Positions 17,886 through 26,290 of a stretch of DNA of 64,000 bases are shown here, piece by piece (positions within the stretch are counted from its first letter, which is position 1; every line of letters starts with the position of its first letter). The notes beneath the pieces were generated by a model, which was not told the origin of the DNA, did no database searches, and saw only the letters and a list, made by a program, of their open reading frames with translations. A program made the translations under genes and the position numbers. Origin of the DNA: Pseudomonas sp. JM0905a (GTDB lineage Bacteria; Pseudomonadota; Gammaproteobacteria; Pseudomonadales; Pseudomonadaceae); assembly GCF_014700075.1 (NCBI RefSeq), contig NZ_JACXBU010000008.1, positions 62,001-126,000 of the forward strand, read 5' to 3'.

Positions 17886-17925
17886 CAAAAAAGCCGAGGC
17901 GGCCATGAAGGCCGCCTCGGCTTGT
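17886..17925 (-). terminator. Rho-independent terminator after NlpC/P60 copy 2
   Basis: On the minus strand: AAGCCGAGGCGGCC-TTCATG-GGCCGCCTCGGC type stem followed by six T. It stands between the two nlpC-like genes, so they are separate transcription units. Confidence 0.9.
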
Positions 17926-17944
17926 CGTCTCGAACCAGGCTGGA

Positions 17945-18565
17945 TCAGCGATGCAGCGGGTGGCGAGTCGCGGTGTTCATGGCCAGGACGCGCTTGGCCT
18001 CCATGTAGCTGGCCTTCCAGTAGCGGTCGTCGAGGCTGTCGACGCGCACACCGCCGCTGCGGCTGCTACTGGAGTGAATGAACTGGTCGTCGCCAATATA
18101 GATGCCGGCGTGGCTGACGCGGCCACGGCCACGGTTGTTGAAGAATACGATATCGCCTGGTTGCAGCTCGCTGCGGGCGATCACCGGGGCATTCAGGTTG
18201 ATCATCTCGCGAGTGGAGCGCGGCAGTTGGATACCGGCCTCTTCCTTGAACAGATAACCCACGAAGCCACTGCAGTCGAAGCCGGTCTTCAGGGAACGGC
18301 CACCGAAGCGGTACGGGGTGCCCACCAGCTCGAAACCACGCTCCAGCAGGCCATCGGCCAGGGACGGCATCTGGTAGGGCTCGTCATCGGTGAGGTTGGC
18401 CAGGTCCAGGGCAGTGGGTTCACGATCCATCAGCAGCAAATCGGGAGCGCCGTCGGCTACGGGAGCCGCAGTCTGGAACTGGGGTTGCTGCTGCACGTTG
18501 TTTGCGCAAGCGGCGAGAAACAGGGCGAAGGTGAGAGGCACGAGGGGTGCGAAGCGCTTCAGCAT
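17945..18565 (-). CDS. NlpC/P60 family peptidoglycan endopeptidase, lipoprotein (copy 2)
   Basis: A 206-residue lipoprotein: MLKRFAPLVPLTFALFLAAC gives the lipobox with Cys 20, followed by a Gln-rich linker and the NlpC/P60 domain with the catalytic Cys in TGFDCSGFVGYL, His in VSHAGIYIG and FIHSSSSRSGG. The linker is about 40 residues longer than in copy 1. A strong terminator follows. In Pseudomonas such paralogous pairs are thought to act in cell wall growth in the manner of E. coli MepS, but that link is family-based inference. Confidence 0.92.
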   Translation of the reverse strand: MLKRFAPLVPLTFALFLAACANNVQQQPQFQTAAPVADGAPDLLLMDREPTALDLANLTDDEPYQMPSLADGLLERGFELVGTPYRFGGRSLKTGFDCSGFVGYLFKEEAGIQLPRSTREMINLNAPVIARSELQPGDIVFFNNRGRGRVSHAGIYIGDDQFIHSSSSRSGGVRVDSLDDRYWKASYMEAKRVLAMNTATRHPLHR

Positions 18566-18634
18566 GGGCACGACCGTGTCGGACAGTTTTTGATGAAGGC
18601 GCGACTATGCCCTCTATCAAACTCATTTGCAAAT

Positions 18635-19399
18635 TTAATCGCCCGAAATGTGACTTAGGAGTCCCTGCAAAACATCTAAGGCCTTTCCTCTGAGGTGTAC
18701 ATCGACGACAGGGCTGAGGTCGGTGAGCGCCGGATTGATTTCCACGGTGAAACCGCCTGCGTGGCGGGTGCGGATAACGGGCTCGATGATGTAAGGAAAG
18801 CTCGCCGTGGTTCCCACCGAGATCACCGCATCGAATCCCTTGCGTAGCTCGGCGTAGAGGCTGTCGATCGCCTGCTCAGGGAGCATTTCGTCGAACAGCA
18901 CCACGGGTGGGCGGAGAATACCACCACACTCATGACATTTGGGAGGCATTTCCCCTGCCAGATGTCGGACAAGGTCGGAACTTTCCGCCCCGCAGGATTG
19001 GCAGAACAGCGGCGACAGTTCGCCATGGATCTCGATCAGCCGCTCCGGCGGCGAACCCGCCTGGCGATGGTAGCCGTCGATGTTCTGGGTCAGCACCCAG
19101 CACTCCGGCTTGAGCTGTTGCAGCTGCGCGATGGCTTCGTGACCGGCGTTCGGCCGTGCACCGAGGCAGGCGCGGCCAAGCTGGGCAAGGTACTTCCAGC
19201 AAAGCGCCGGATTGCGCCGCAGCATCGGGCCGGAAAGCGCTTCCTCTATAGGCAGGCCCTCCTCCGTCACGCCGTTGTAGAGGCCGCCCAGGCCCCGGTA
19301 GGTGGGCAGCCCCGAGTCGGCCGACAGACCGGCCCCAGTGATCACGAGAATTCGTTCGGCAGCCTTCAGGATCGCCGCTACACGCTGGATATCCGACAT
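18635..19399 (-). CDS. Sir2 family NAD-dependent protein deacylase
   Basis: A 254-residue sirtuin. ILVITGAGLSADSGLPTYRG near residue 20 is the NAD-binding motif, VLTQNIDGYHRQAGS holds the catalytic His, and the zinc ribbon is formed by CQSC and CHEC (about residues 128-160). SVGTTASFPYI and TVEINPALTDLS complete the Rossmann part. It removes acyl groups from protein lysines using NAD; the substrate is unknown. The start MSDIQRV was chosen because the longer form has no ribosome site and no family homology. Confidence 0.92.
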   Translation of the reverse strand: MSDIQRVAAILKAAERILVITGAGLSADSGLPTYRGLGGLYNGVTEEGLPIEEALSGPMLRRNPALCWKYLAQLGRACLGARPNAGHEAIAQLQQLKPECWVLTQNIDGYHRQAGSPPERLIEIHGELSPLFCQSCGAESSDLVRHLAGEMPPKCHECGGILRPPVVLFDEMLPEQAIDSLYAELRKGFDAVISVGTTASFPYIIEPVIRTRHAGGFTVEINPALTDLSPVVDVHLRGKALDVLQGLLSHISGD

Positions 19400-19466
19400 G
19401 GTTCGTCCCCCTGCTCTGCTCGGCGCCCAGTGTCCGCCCGTGGCAACGGGCGGTGCAACCACCGGT

Positions 19467-20138
19467 TCAGTGGTTGACGGTGTGGGCCAGCATCACGGAA
19501 AGCTGGCAGAGCGGACGGCCGCTTTCGGCGTGCCACTGGTTGAAGGCGGCCTGCACCTGGGCCAGGTCTTTCTGGCTGGTGGGGGCCTTGTCGATGATGT
19601 CCTGGGCCTTGAGGGCCGCGACCATGTCATCGGTGGGGATGAAGGTGTCCTTGCCGACCATGCGCAGGAAGCGCGGCGCCGACAGCCCGCCCAGCTGGTT
19701 GCCGTGCTTGGCCAGGTATTTCCACAGGCCGACGATGTCGGTCGCCGGCCAGTCGGCGATCAAGGCACCGAAGCTGCCCTTCGCCCGCGCCACATCCAGC
19801 ACGAACTGGGCATTGCGCGGCACGCTCTTGAGCTTGCCCAGGTGGCGGATCAGGCGCGTGTCCTGCATCAGCCGCTCCAGGTGCTCGGCGCCCATCAGCA
19901 CCACTTTCTGCGGGTCGAAGCCGAAGAACGCCTCCTCGAAGGCCGGCCACTTGGCATCCACCAGGCTGTGCTTGAGGCCCGCACGAAACACCCGCAACGC
20001 CATCAGCGACAGGTAGCGGTCATCACTGAGCGCCCGCAGCTCGGCATCGCTGCGCGGCTGCGGCAGGCGCGCTTCCAGGGCCTCGGCCGAGCCAAAGCGG
20101 TTCAGGCAATACTCATGGAGCCAGCGGTAATCGCGCAT
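19467..20138 (-). CDS. DNA-3-methyladenine glycosylase I-like protein
   Basis: A 223-residue helical protein beginning MRDYRWLHEYCLNRFGSAEA. Proteins of this type in pseudomonads are annotated as DNA-3-methyladenine glycosylase I, a base excision enzyme; features are LMALRVFRAGLKHSLVDAKWP, HLGKLKSVPRNAQFVLDVA and the C-terminal PLCQLSVMLAHTVNH. The HhH-glycosylase fold is plausible, but the sequence departs from E. coli Tag, so the substrate is uncertain. It follows ttcA after 52 bp that contain a type C repeat. Confidence 0.8.
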   Translation of the reverse strand: MRDYRWLHEYCLNRFGSAEALEARLPQPRSDAELRALSDDRYLSLMALRVFRAGLKHSLVDAKWPAFEEAFFGFDPQKVVLMGAEHLERLMQDTRLIRHLGKLKSVPRNAQFVLDVARAKGSFGALIADWPATDIVGLWKYLAKHGNQLGGLSAPRFLRMVGKDTFIPTDDMVAALKAQDIIDKAPTSQKDLAQVQAAFNQWHAESGRPLCQLSVMLAHTVNH

Positions 20139-20158
20139 GGAGAATCCTTTCAGGCAGC

Positions 20159-20190
20159 GCCCCTCCCCCGCAGGGAGAGGGGACGGGGCA
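20159..20190. repeat. Type C repeat between ttcA and the glycosylase gene
   Basis: GCCCCTCCCCCGCAGGGAGA followed by GGGGACGGGGC; a hairpin of the same family as at 5131, sitting in the 52-bp spacer. Confidence 0.65.
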
Positions 20191-21015
20191 TCAGATGTTG
20201 ACGACGTCCAGGGTGCGCGGCGCCGCGGTTTCGTCGATGCGCAGGTTGACGAAGTCGAACAGGTTGCGGTCCGCCAGCTGCGACGGCACCACGTTCTGCA
20301 GGGCGCGGAACATGATCTCGGTGCGGCCCGGCGACTTGCGTTCCCAGTCGTTGAGCATTTCCTTGACCACCTGACGCTGCAGGTTCTCCTGGGAACCACA
20401 AAGGTTGCACGGGATGATCGGGAATTCCTTGAGGATGGAGTAAGCCTCGATGTCAGCCTCGTTGCAGTAGGCCAACGGGCGGATCACCACGTTGCGGCCG
20501 TCGTCCGCGCGCAGCTTCGGCGGCATGGCCTTGAGGGTGCCGCCGTAGAACATGTTGAGGAAGAAGGTTTCCAGGATGTCGTCGCGGTGGTGACCCAGGG
20601 CCATCTTGGTCGCGCCGATCTCGTCGGCGTAGGTGTAGAGCGTGCCACGACGCAGGCGCGAGCAGAGCGAGCATGTGGTCTTGCCTTCCGGGATTTTCTC
20701 CTTCACCACCGAGTAGGTGTCCTTCTCGATGATGTGGTACGGCACGCCGATGGATTCCAGGTAGGCCGGCAGCACGTGCTCGGGGAAGCCGGGCTGCTTC
20801 TGGTCCATGTTGACGGCCACGATCTCGAACTTGATCGGCGCGACCTTCTGCAGGTACAGCAGCACGTCCAGCATGGTGTAGCTGTCCTTGCCGCCGGACA
20901 GGCAGACCATGACCTTGTCGCCATCCTCGATCATGTTGAAGTCGGCGATGGCTTCGCCGGCCAGGCGGCGGATGCGTTTCTGCAGTTTGTTCTGGTTGAC
21001 CGAAAGGGTGCCCAT
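20191..21015 (-). CDS. ttcA: tRNA 2-thiocytidine(32) synthetase
   Basis: A 274-residue PP-loop ATPase. [22 protein letters not shown] near residue 37 is the PP-loop, and the two Cys pairs [10 protein letters not shown] (about 117-126) and [13 protein letters not shown] (about 200-212) bind the iron-sulphur cluster that TtcA needs. It thiolates C32 of certain tRNAs in the cytosol. Length and motif order match the family exactly. Confidence 0.96.
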   Translation of the reverse strand: MGTLSVNQNKLQKRIRRLAGEAIADFNMIEDGDKVMVCLSGGKDSYTMLDVLLYLQKVAPIKFEIVAVNMDQKQPGFPEHVLPAYLESIGVPYHIIEKDTYSVVKEKIPEGKTTCSLCSRLRRGTLYTYADEIGATKMALGHHRDDILETFFLNMFYGGTLKAMPPKLRADDGRNVVIRPLAYCNEADIEAYSILKEFPIIPCNLCGSQENLQRQVVKEMLNDWERKSPGRTEIMFRALQNVVPSQLADRNLFDFVNLRIDETAAPRTLDVVNI

Positions 21016-21115
21016 GGTGCTCTGAAATCCGGGGGAGATGCGAAAAGCTGGCTATTTTACGCACAAAGCGGGCGCGGCCCCAGCCCCATCGACGGGCCGT
21101 GCTAGGCTTGCGCCG

Positions 21116-21715
21116 ATGAATAGCGACCTCGACCCGTCTCTCGACCTCAGCGACCAGCTCCTCGAACTCTTGCGCGGGGCCCCCGAAGGCCTGAGCGAGC
21201 ATCAGCTGATCCAGATCCTCAAGGCCCGCCACTCCACCCACATCCCCCACCTGGAACTCACCGACAAGCTGGTGCTGTTCCGCACCCACTTCCTGATCTT
21301 CAACGCTCTCTATCGCCTACGCGACCGCCTGAACGGCAGCAGCGAGGCGCAGCTTTCCATCAGCCCATTGTGCGTGCAGCTGCTGCCATACGTGCCCGGC
21401 ACCGCAGCGGCGCTCAGCGAGCTCGACCCGTTGCGCGACTATTACCTGGACCTGAAGAACCTGCGGGATACCACAGAGGAAGACGTGGAACGGCTGCTGG
21501 CCAGCTTCTGGACGCGCATGCAGGGCAGCGAGGAAAAGCTCGCGGCACTGGAGCTGTTCGGCCTGCACAACGGCAGCCAACCGCTCAGCCTGGCCGTGAT
21601 CAAGCAGCGCTACCGCCAACTGGTGAGCCAGCATCACCCCGACCGGGGCGGCAGCACATCGCGCCTGCAATCGATCAACAAGGCCATGGAAATACTACAA
21701 CGCTATTACAGCTGA
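21116..21715 (+). CDS. DnaJ-related protein with C-terminal J domain
   Basis: A 199-residue protein. The N-terminal 130 residues match the DnaJ-related domain seen in gammaproteobacteria (LLRGAPEGLSEHQLIQILK, LFRTHFLIFNALYRLRD, DPLRDYYLDLKNL). The last 60 residues are a J domain with the HPD motif in SQHHPDRGGSTSRLQSINKAMEIL. J domains stimulate DnaK ATPase; the client is unknown. It is divergent from ttcA. The ATG at 21116 gives the best family fit; an upstream in-frame ATG extends into non-homologous sequence. Confidence 0.88.
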   Translation: MNSDLDPSLDLSDQLLELLRGAPEGLSEHQLIQILKARHSTHIPHLELTDKLVLFRTHFLIFNALYRLRDRLNGSSEAQLSISPLCVQLLPYVPGTAAALSELDPLRDYYLDLKNLRDTTEEDVERLLASFWTRMQGSEEKLAALELFGLHNGSQPLSLAVIKQRYRQLVSQHHPDRGGSTSRLQSINKAMEILQRYYS

Positions 21716-21870
21716 CGCCGAATCTTCGATTCGCTCTAAGGCGACGCCGGATGACCTGCCTATACTGCGACATAAGGTCGCATGAGTCGGTCGGGTACCG
21801 GTCAGCGCTGTCCACGCGCTACGGGCACTTCGCTGGGGGGCGGCCTCATAATAATGAGGAGGTGTTCAGC

Positions 21871-22470
21871 ATGATCCACCACGTTTGGGGGCTCTTCACC
21901 CATCCCGATCAAGAGTGGCAAGAGATCCGTGGCGAAGACGAAAGCGTCGGCCATATGTACCTCACCCACGTCCTGATCCTTGCTGCAATTCCCGTGATTT
22001 CCGCCTATATCGGCACAACCCAGGTCGGCTGGGTACTGGGCAAGGGCGATCCTGTGATGCTCACCCAGGCCAGCGCGTTGCAGATGTCCATCATGTCGTA
22101 CCTGGCGATGCTCGCCGGCGTGGCGGTGATGGGCGGGTTCATCCACTGGATGGCGCGCACCTACGACGCCAACCCAAGCATGACCGAGTGCATCGTTTTT
22201 GCCGCCTACTGCGCGACCCCGCTGTTCATCGGCGGCCTCGCGGCGCTCTACCCGCACCTCTGGTTTGGCGCGACGGTAGGAACCCTGGCCATCTGCTACA
22301 CGGTCTACCTGCTCTACGTGGGCATACCGACGTTCATGAATATTCCGAAGGACGAAGGCTTCCTGTTCTCCAGCTCGGTGCTGGCAGTGGGCCTGGTAGT
22401 GCTGGTGGCGATGATCGCCTCCGCCGTGATCCTCTGGGGCTTCGGCCTGGGTCCGGTGTACACCAGCTGA
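21871..22470 (+). CDS. Yip1 family inner membrane protein
   Basis: A 199-residue protein with five to six hydrophobic segments and the start MIHHVWGLFTHPDQEWQEIRGE, which is characteristic of the bacterial Yip1-domain proteins of Pseudomonas. A strong ribosome site (GAGGAGGTGTTCAGC) precedes the ATG. Function is not known; the eukaryotic family acts in membrane traffic, which says little about bacteria. A terminator follows directly. Confidence 0.88.
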   Translation: MIHHVWGLFTHPDQEWQEIRGEDESVGHMYLTHVLILAAIPVISAYIGTTQVGWVLGKGDPVMLTQASALQMSIMSYLAMLAGVAVMGGFIHWMARTYDANPSMTECIVFAAYCATPLFIGGLAALYPHLWFGATVGTLAICYTVYLLYVGIPTFMNIPKDEGFLFSSSVLAVGLVVLVAMIASAVILWGFGLGPVYTS

Positions 22471-22486
22471 CAACATCCGCTGACAG

Positions 22487-22517
22487 AAAGGCCGTCCTGG
22501 GGGCGGCCTTTTCTTTT
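22487..22517 (+). terminator. Rho-independent terminator after the Yip1 gene
   Basis: AAAGGCCGTCCTGGGGGCGG then CCTTTTCTTTT: a GGCCG-loop-CGGCC stem followed by a T-rich tract, 17 bp after the stop codon. Confidence 0.8.
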
Positions 22518-22597
22518 GGCCGGGAATGACCGCTCGGCGCCATCAACTTCGGCAACACCAGGCTTTACGGCATAATTCCGTGCCAACGGAGTGCCCT

Positions 22598-23089
22598 ATG
22601 CCCGAGCAGCTACTTGCCCGCGTCGAGGCCTGCTATCAACAGGCCGAAGCCTTTTTCAAATGCCGATTCACCCGCCCCGAAGTGAGTTTCAAGCTGCGCG
22701 GGCAGAAGGCCGGTGTCGCCCATCTGGACGAGAACAAGCTGCGCTTCAACCCGCAGCTCTACCGCGAAAACCAGGAAGACTTCCTGCGCCAGACGGTGGC
22801 CCACGAGGTGGCGCACCTGGTGGCCCATCAATTGTTCGGCCCACGCATCCAGCCCCATGGCGAGGAATGGCAGCTGATCATGCGCGGGGTCTACGAACTG
22901 CCGCCCAATCGTTGCCACAACTACGAAGTGAATCGGCGCAAGGTGACGCGCTACCTCTATCGCTGCGCCTGCCCCGACGGCCATCCCTTCTCCGCCCAGC
23001 GCCACGCCCTGGTGGCGCGCGGCCGGCGCTATTACTGCCGGCGCTGCCGGGTGACGCTGGTGTTCAGTGGGGAGCAGAGTCAGGTCTAA
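22598..23089 (+). CDS. SprT family zinc metalloprotease
   Basis: A 163-residue protein with the zinc-binding HExxH in TVAHEVAHLVAHQLFG near residue 70, the third ligand region PHGEEWQLIMR, and a C-terminal zinc ribbon (YRCACPDGHPFS…YYCRRCRVTLVF). E. coli SprT is of this type; the family resembles the DNA-protein crosslink protease SPRTN, but activity in bacteria is not well defined. The start at 22598 removes a 24-residue extension without family homology. Confidence 0.9.
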   Translation: MPEQLLARVEACYQQAEAFFKCRFTRPEVSFKLRGQKAGVAHLDENKLRFNPQLYRENQEDFLRQTVAHEVAHLVAHQLFGPRIQPHGEEWQLIMRGVYELPPNRCHNYEVNRRKVTRYLYRCACPDGHPFSAQRHALVARGRRYYCRRCRVTLVFSGEQSQV

Positions 23090-23120
23090 ACACCTACGCC
23101 TATGCCGCCGCTTGCTTTTC

Positions 23121-23219
23121 TGTGGGGGCGAATTCATTCGCTGAGGACCGCGTAGCGGTCCCCCGAACCTTTGAAGGGCAGGCCTTCGGCCTGCTTTTGC
23201 GAATGAATTCGCCCCCACA
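23121..23219. repeat. Type A paired palindromic element (99 bp)
   Basis: Perfect 21-bp inverted arms (TGTGGGGGCGAATTCATTCG plus one base, and the reverse complement) at 23121-23141 and 23199-23219. Between them lie two perfect 7-bp stems with 3-base loops, GGACCGC-GTA-GCGGTCC (23145-23161) and GCAGGCC-TTC-GGCCTGC (23178-23194). Other paired copies are at 30295, 54558, 58112 and 62844. Confidence 0.9.
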
Positions 23220-23243
23220 AGATTTCCCACAAACCCGAACACC

Positions 23244-24425
23244 CTACCCCACCACTTTCGCCGCTTTCAGTGCTTCGATCCGCTCGGGGCTCAAGCCCAG
23301 TTCGGCCAGCACGTCCGCCGTATGGGAACCCGCGGGCCCGCCAGCATGGCGCGGCGCAGGCAAGCCGGCGGAAAACTTGATCGGGCAGGCGATCTGCTTC
23401 TGCGGCGGCAGGCCGTCGCGCGGCACCTCCACCACCAGCCCACGAGCCTTGATCTGCGGATGCTCCACCGCTTCGGACAACGGCAACATGGGCTCCACGC
23501 AGGCATCCAGGGCAGCGAAGATTTCCACCCATTCGGCGAAGTCGCGCTTCTCGAATTCGATCTCGATGGCGCGCTTCAGCTCGCGCTGGTCCTCGGGCTT
23601 CGGTGACAGGCCCTTGGCCGCCAGCCCAGGGCAGCCGATGGCGGCACAGAACTGCTGCATGAACTGCGGCTCCAGGCTGCCCACCGAGAACCAGCGACCA
23701 TCGCGGGTGCGGTAGTAGTCGTAGAAGCTGCCGCCATTCAGCGCCTGGTTCTCCATGTCCGGCTCCACGCCCGCCCCGAGATAGCCGGCACCGGCCATGC
23801 CGTGGAGCGCGAACGCGCAGTCGGTCATGCTGACGTCCACATGCTGCCCCTCCCCTGTCGCCTGGCGATGAATCACTGCCGCCAGCAGCCCCATCACTCC
23901 ATGCAGGGAGCCGCCGCCGATATCCGCCAGTTGCACCCCCAGGGGCAGCGGCCCGCTGTCACGGCGACCGGTATAGGACGCGATGCCCGCCAGGGCCAAG
24001 TAGTTGATGTCGTGCCCGGCGCGATCCCGATAGGGGCCGCTCTGGCCGTAACCGGTGATGGAGACATAGATCAGCTTCGGATTGACCGCCTTCAGCGCTT
24101 CATACCCCAGCCCCAGGCGTTCCATTACACCGGGGCGGAACTGTTCGAGGACGATGTCGTAGTCGCGCACCAGTTGCTTGACCAGCTCCACCGCTTCCGG
24201 CTGCTTCAGGTCCAGGGCGATGCTGCGCTTGTTGCGGTTGAGGTAGGCATGGCTGGTGGATTGACCGCCATCGTGGGGCGGCAGCACGCGCACCAGGTCC
24301 ATGCGCGTGGGCGACTCGACCCGCAACACATCGGCGCCCATGTCGGCCAGCAGCAACGAGGCGAAGGGCCCCGGCAGCAGGGTGGAGAAATCGAGGACTT
24401 TCAGCGAAGACAACGGGCCTTTCAT
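23244..24425 (-). CDS. CaiB/BaiF family (family III) CoA-transferase
   Basis: A 393-residue protein of the family III CoA-transferases. It starts MKGPLSSLKVLDFSTLLPGPFASLLLADMGADVLRVE (read in parts), has NRNKRSIALDLKQPE, QFRPGVMERLGLGYEAL, and VDVSMTDCAFALHG with the catalytic Asp near residue 170. The NGGSFYDYYRTRDGRWFSVG stretch places it near alpha-methylacyl-CoA racemase and related enzymes, so racemase activity is an alternative. It follows the acyl-CoA ligase gene by 29 bp and is last in the operon. Confidence 0.88.
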   Translation of the reverse strand: MKGPLSSLKVLDFSTLLPGPFASLLLADMGADVLRVESPTRMDLVRVLPPHDGGQSTSHAYLNRNKRSIALDLKQPEAVELVKQLVRDYDIVLEQFRPGVMERLGLGYEALKAVNPKLIYVSITGYGQSGPYRDRAGHDINYLALAGIASYTGRRDSGPLPLGVQLADIGGGSLHGVMGLLAAVIHRQATGEGQHVDVSMTDCAFALHGMAGAGYLGAGVEPDMENQALNGGSFYDYYRTRDGRWFSVGSLEPQFMQQFCAAIGCPGLAAKGLSPKPEDQRELKRAIEIEFEKRDFAEWVEIFAALDACVEPMLPLSEAVEHPQIKARGLVVEVPRDGLPPQKQIACPIKFSAGLPAPRHAGGPAGSHTADVLAELGLSPERIEALKAAKVVG

Positions 24426-24454
24426 GGCAACTCCTGATGCGTGTGTTCGGGCGG

Positions 24455-26092
24455 TCATTCCCAATGCAGCGCCTGGCGCGCATCGAGACGATCGACCGCC
24501 GGGGCGTAACGGGCTTCCAGCACGTTGCGGCGAATTTTCATGGTGGGGGTCATGCAGCCGTTATCCACCGTCCAGGGCTCGCGCACCAGCAGCAGATGAC
24601 TGACGCGTTCATGGGGCAGCAGCCGGCCGTTGAGCTGTTCGAGGGTAGCCAGCAGGTCCGCTTCCACCTGGGCCCGGGCCTGCTCGCGGGCCGCGGGGCT
24701 CAGTTCGATCAGCGCCAGCGGCTGGTCCAGGCCGCTGCCCATCAGGCACACCTGCTCCACCCAGTGGCTCTTGGCGATCTCGCCCTCAATGGGCGCCGGC
24801 GCCACGTACTTGCCCTTGCTGGTCTTGAAGATGTCCTTCACCCGGCCGGTGATGCGCAGGTAGCCATCGGCATCGATCTGCCCCTTGTCACCGGTGTGCA
24901 GCCAACCGTCGCGCAGGGTTTCCTGGGTCTTTTCCGGTTCCAGGTAATAGCCGCTCATGAGCGAGGGGCTGCGGTAGAGGATTTCACCGTCGTCAGCGAT
25001 GCGCAGTTCGTTGTCCGGCATCACCCGCCCCACGGTGCCGAAGCGCACCTGGCCCGGTCTATTGAAGTTGCCGTAGGCGAAGTTCTCGGTCATGCCATAG
25101 CCCTCGCAGATGGTCAGGCCGATGCGCCGATACCACTCCAGCAACGCCACGGGGATCGGCGCGGCGCCGCTCACCAGCACCCGCGCACGGTCCAGCCCAA
25201 GCCCCCGACGGATCTTCCACGCCACCAGCGCGCCGAGCAGCGGAAGCGCCAACAGGCGGTCGAGTCGACGCTGGGGCAGCTTCTCCAGCACGCCCTGCTG
25301 GAAGCGCGTCCACAGACGCGGCACCGAGAAGAACTGGGTCGGGCGGATTTCCCGCAGGTCCTCGGCGAAGGTCTCCAGGGACTCGACGAAGGCTATGCCA
25401 CCACCGCTATAAAGGCTGTTGGTAGCCACCAGGAAACGCTCGGCGGCGTGGGACAGCGGCAGGTAGGAGAAGAACTGGTCTTCCGGCCCCAGCCCCATCT
25501 CCCGCACCGAGCGGCTGGAGGCGAAGGCGAACGCCCGCGCCGTCTGCATCACGCCCTTGGGCTGGCCGGTGGTGCCGGAGGTATAGAGGATGCTGAGCAG
25601 GTCGTCGGGGCGCTGTTCATGGGTTTCGCGCATCGGCTCGTGGCACGCCAACAGCTCTCCCCAGAAGTGGTCGGCACGCAAGGTCGGATAGGGCATGGCG
25701 ATGCGTACCACCTCGGCGGGAATGCCCGGTTCGAGGCTCTCGGCATCATCCAGCTTGCCGAGGATGATCACCTTGCACGCCGAGTGGCGCAGCACATAGT
25801 CGATGCTCTCGGCCGACTGCAGCGAATAGAGCGGCACGCTGACCAGCCCGGCGAGCATGATCGCCATATCGCTCAGGATCCATTCCGCGCAGTTCCTCGC
25901 CAGGATCGCCACCCGGTCCCCGGGCTCGCAGCCCAGCGCGCGCAGTGCACTGGCCAGGCGCCGGGCACGGTCGTCGGCCTCACGCCAGGTGATCGGGTGC
26001 CAGCTCCGCGCCACAGGCTGGCGCAGCCAGACGCGGTCCGGCGTAGCCGCCACCCAATGGGCAAAACAGTGCAACGGCAGTTGCTCGCTCAT
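24455..26092 (-). CDS. AMP-dependent acyl-CoA ligase
   Basis: A 545-residue ANL-superfamily ligase. ILYTSGTTGQPKGVMQTARA is the AMP-binding P-loop motif near residue 170, EGYGMTENFAYGNFNRPG near 325 is motif II, GWLHTGDKGQIDADGYLRITGR near 405 and the KTSKGKYVAPAPIE hinge-Lys region complete the set. The sequence sits near long-chain and aromatic acyl-CoA ligases; the actual acid is unknown. Together with the upstream acyl-CoA dehydrogenase and the downstream CoA-transferase it makes up a small catabolic operon. Confidence 0.9.
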   Translation of the reverse strand: MSEQLPLHCFAHWVAATPDRVWLRQPVARSWHPITWREADDRARRLASALRALGCEPGDRVAILARNCAEWILSDMAIMLAGLVSVPLYSLQSAESIDYVLRHSACKVIILGKLDDAESLEPGIPAEVVRIAMPYPTLRADHFWGELLACHEPMRETHEQRPDDLLSILYTSGTTGQPKGVMQTARAFAFASSRSVREMGLGPEDQFFSYLPLSHAAERFLVATNSLYSGGGIAFVESLETFAEDLREIRPTQFFSVPRLWTRFQQGVLEKLPQRRLDRLLALPLLGALVAWKIRRGLGLDRARVLVSGAAPIPVALLEWYRRIGLTICEGYGMTENFAYGNFNRPGQVRFGTVGRVMPDNELRIADDGEILYRSPSLMSGYYLEPEKTQETLRDGWLHTGDKGQIDADGYLRITGRVKDIFKTSKGKYVAPAPIEGEIAKSHWVEQVCLMGSGLDQPLALIELSPAAREQARAQVEADLLATLEQLNGRLLPHERVSHLLLVREPWTVDNGCMTPTMKIRRNVLEARYAPAVDRLDARQALHWE

Positions 26093-26144
26093 CCTTCAGC
26101 CCTCTTGTTCTTGTTGTCGGCTCGATTTCCGATGGCCCAACACT

Positions 26145-26290
26145 CTAGAGCTTGAACACCCTCTGCGCATTGGCCCGGAGAAACTTCTCCCGCACCTCGT
26201 CCGACAACCCCAGCTCCCCCGCCTGCTCCATGCAGCGGGAAAGCGACAGCTGCGGGAAGTTGCTGCCGGGCGCCATGCGCACCGCTAGCC
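26145..26290 (-). pseudogene. Remnant of an amidohydrolase gene, 3' end only
   Basis: Between the acyl-CoA dehydrogenase and the ligase a reading frame ends …LSDEVREKFLRANAQRVFKL, which is the typical C terminus of TIM-barrel amidohydrolases of the type often encoded beside acyl-CoA ligases. Only about 45 residues remain; the catalytic part and start codon are gone and the remnant joins sequence just behind the dehydrogenase stop. I read it as the scar of an internal deletion. The family call rests on a short tail. Confidence 0.55.

Noticed and set aside
24437-26155. 572-codon open frame antisense to the acyl-CoA ligase
   Set aside because: Shadow; Gln/His/Arg-rich composition and no family features.
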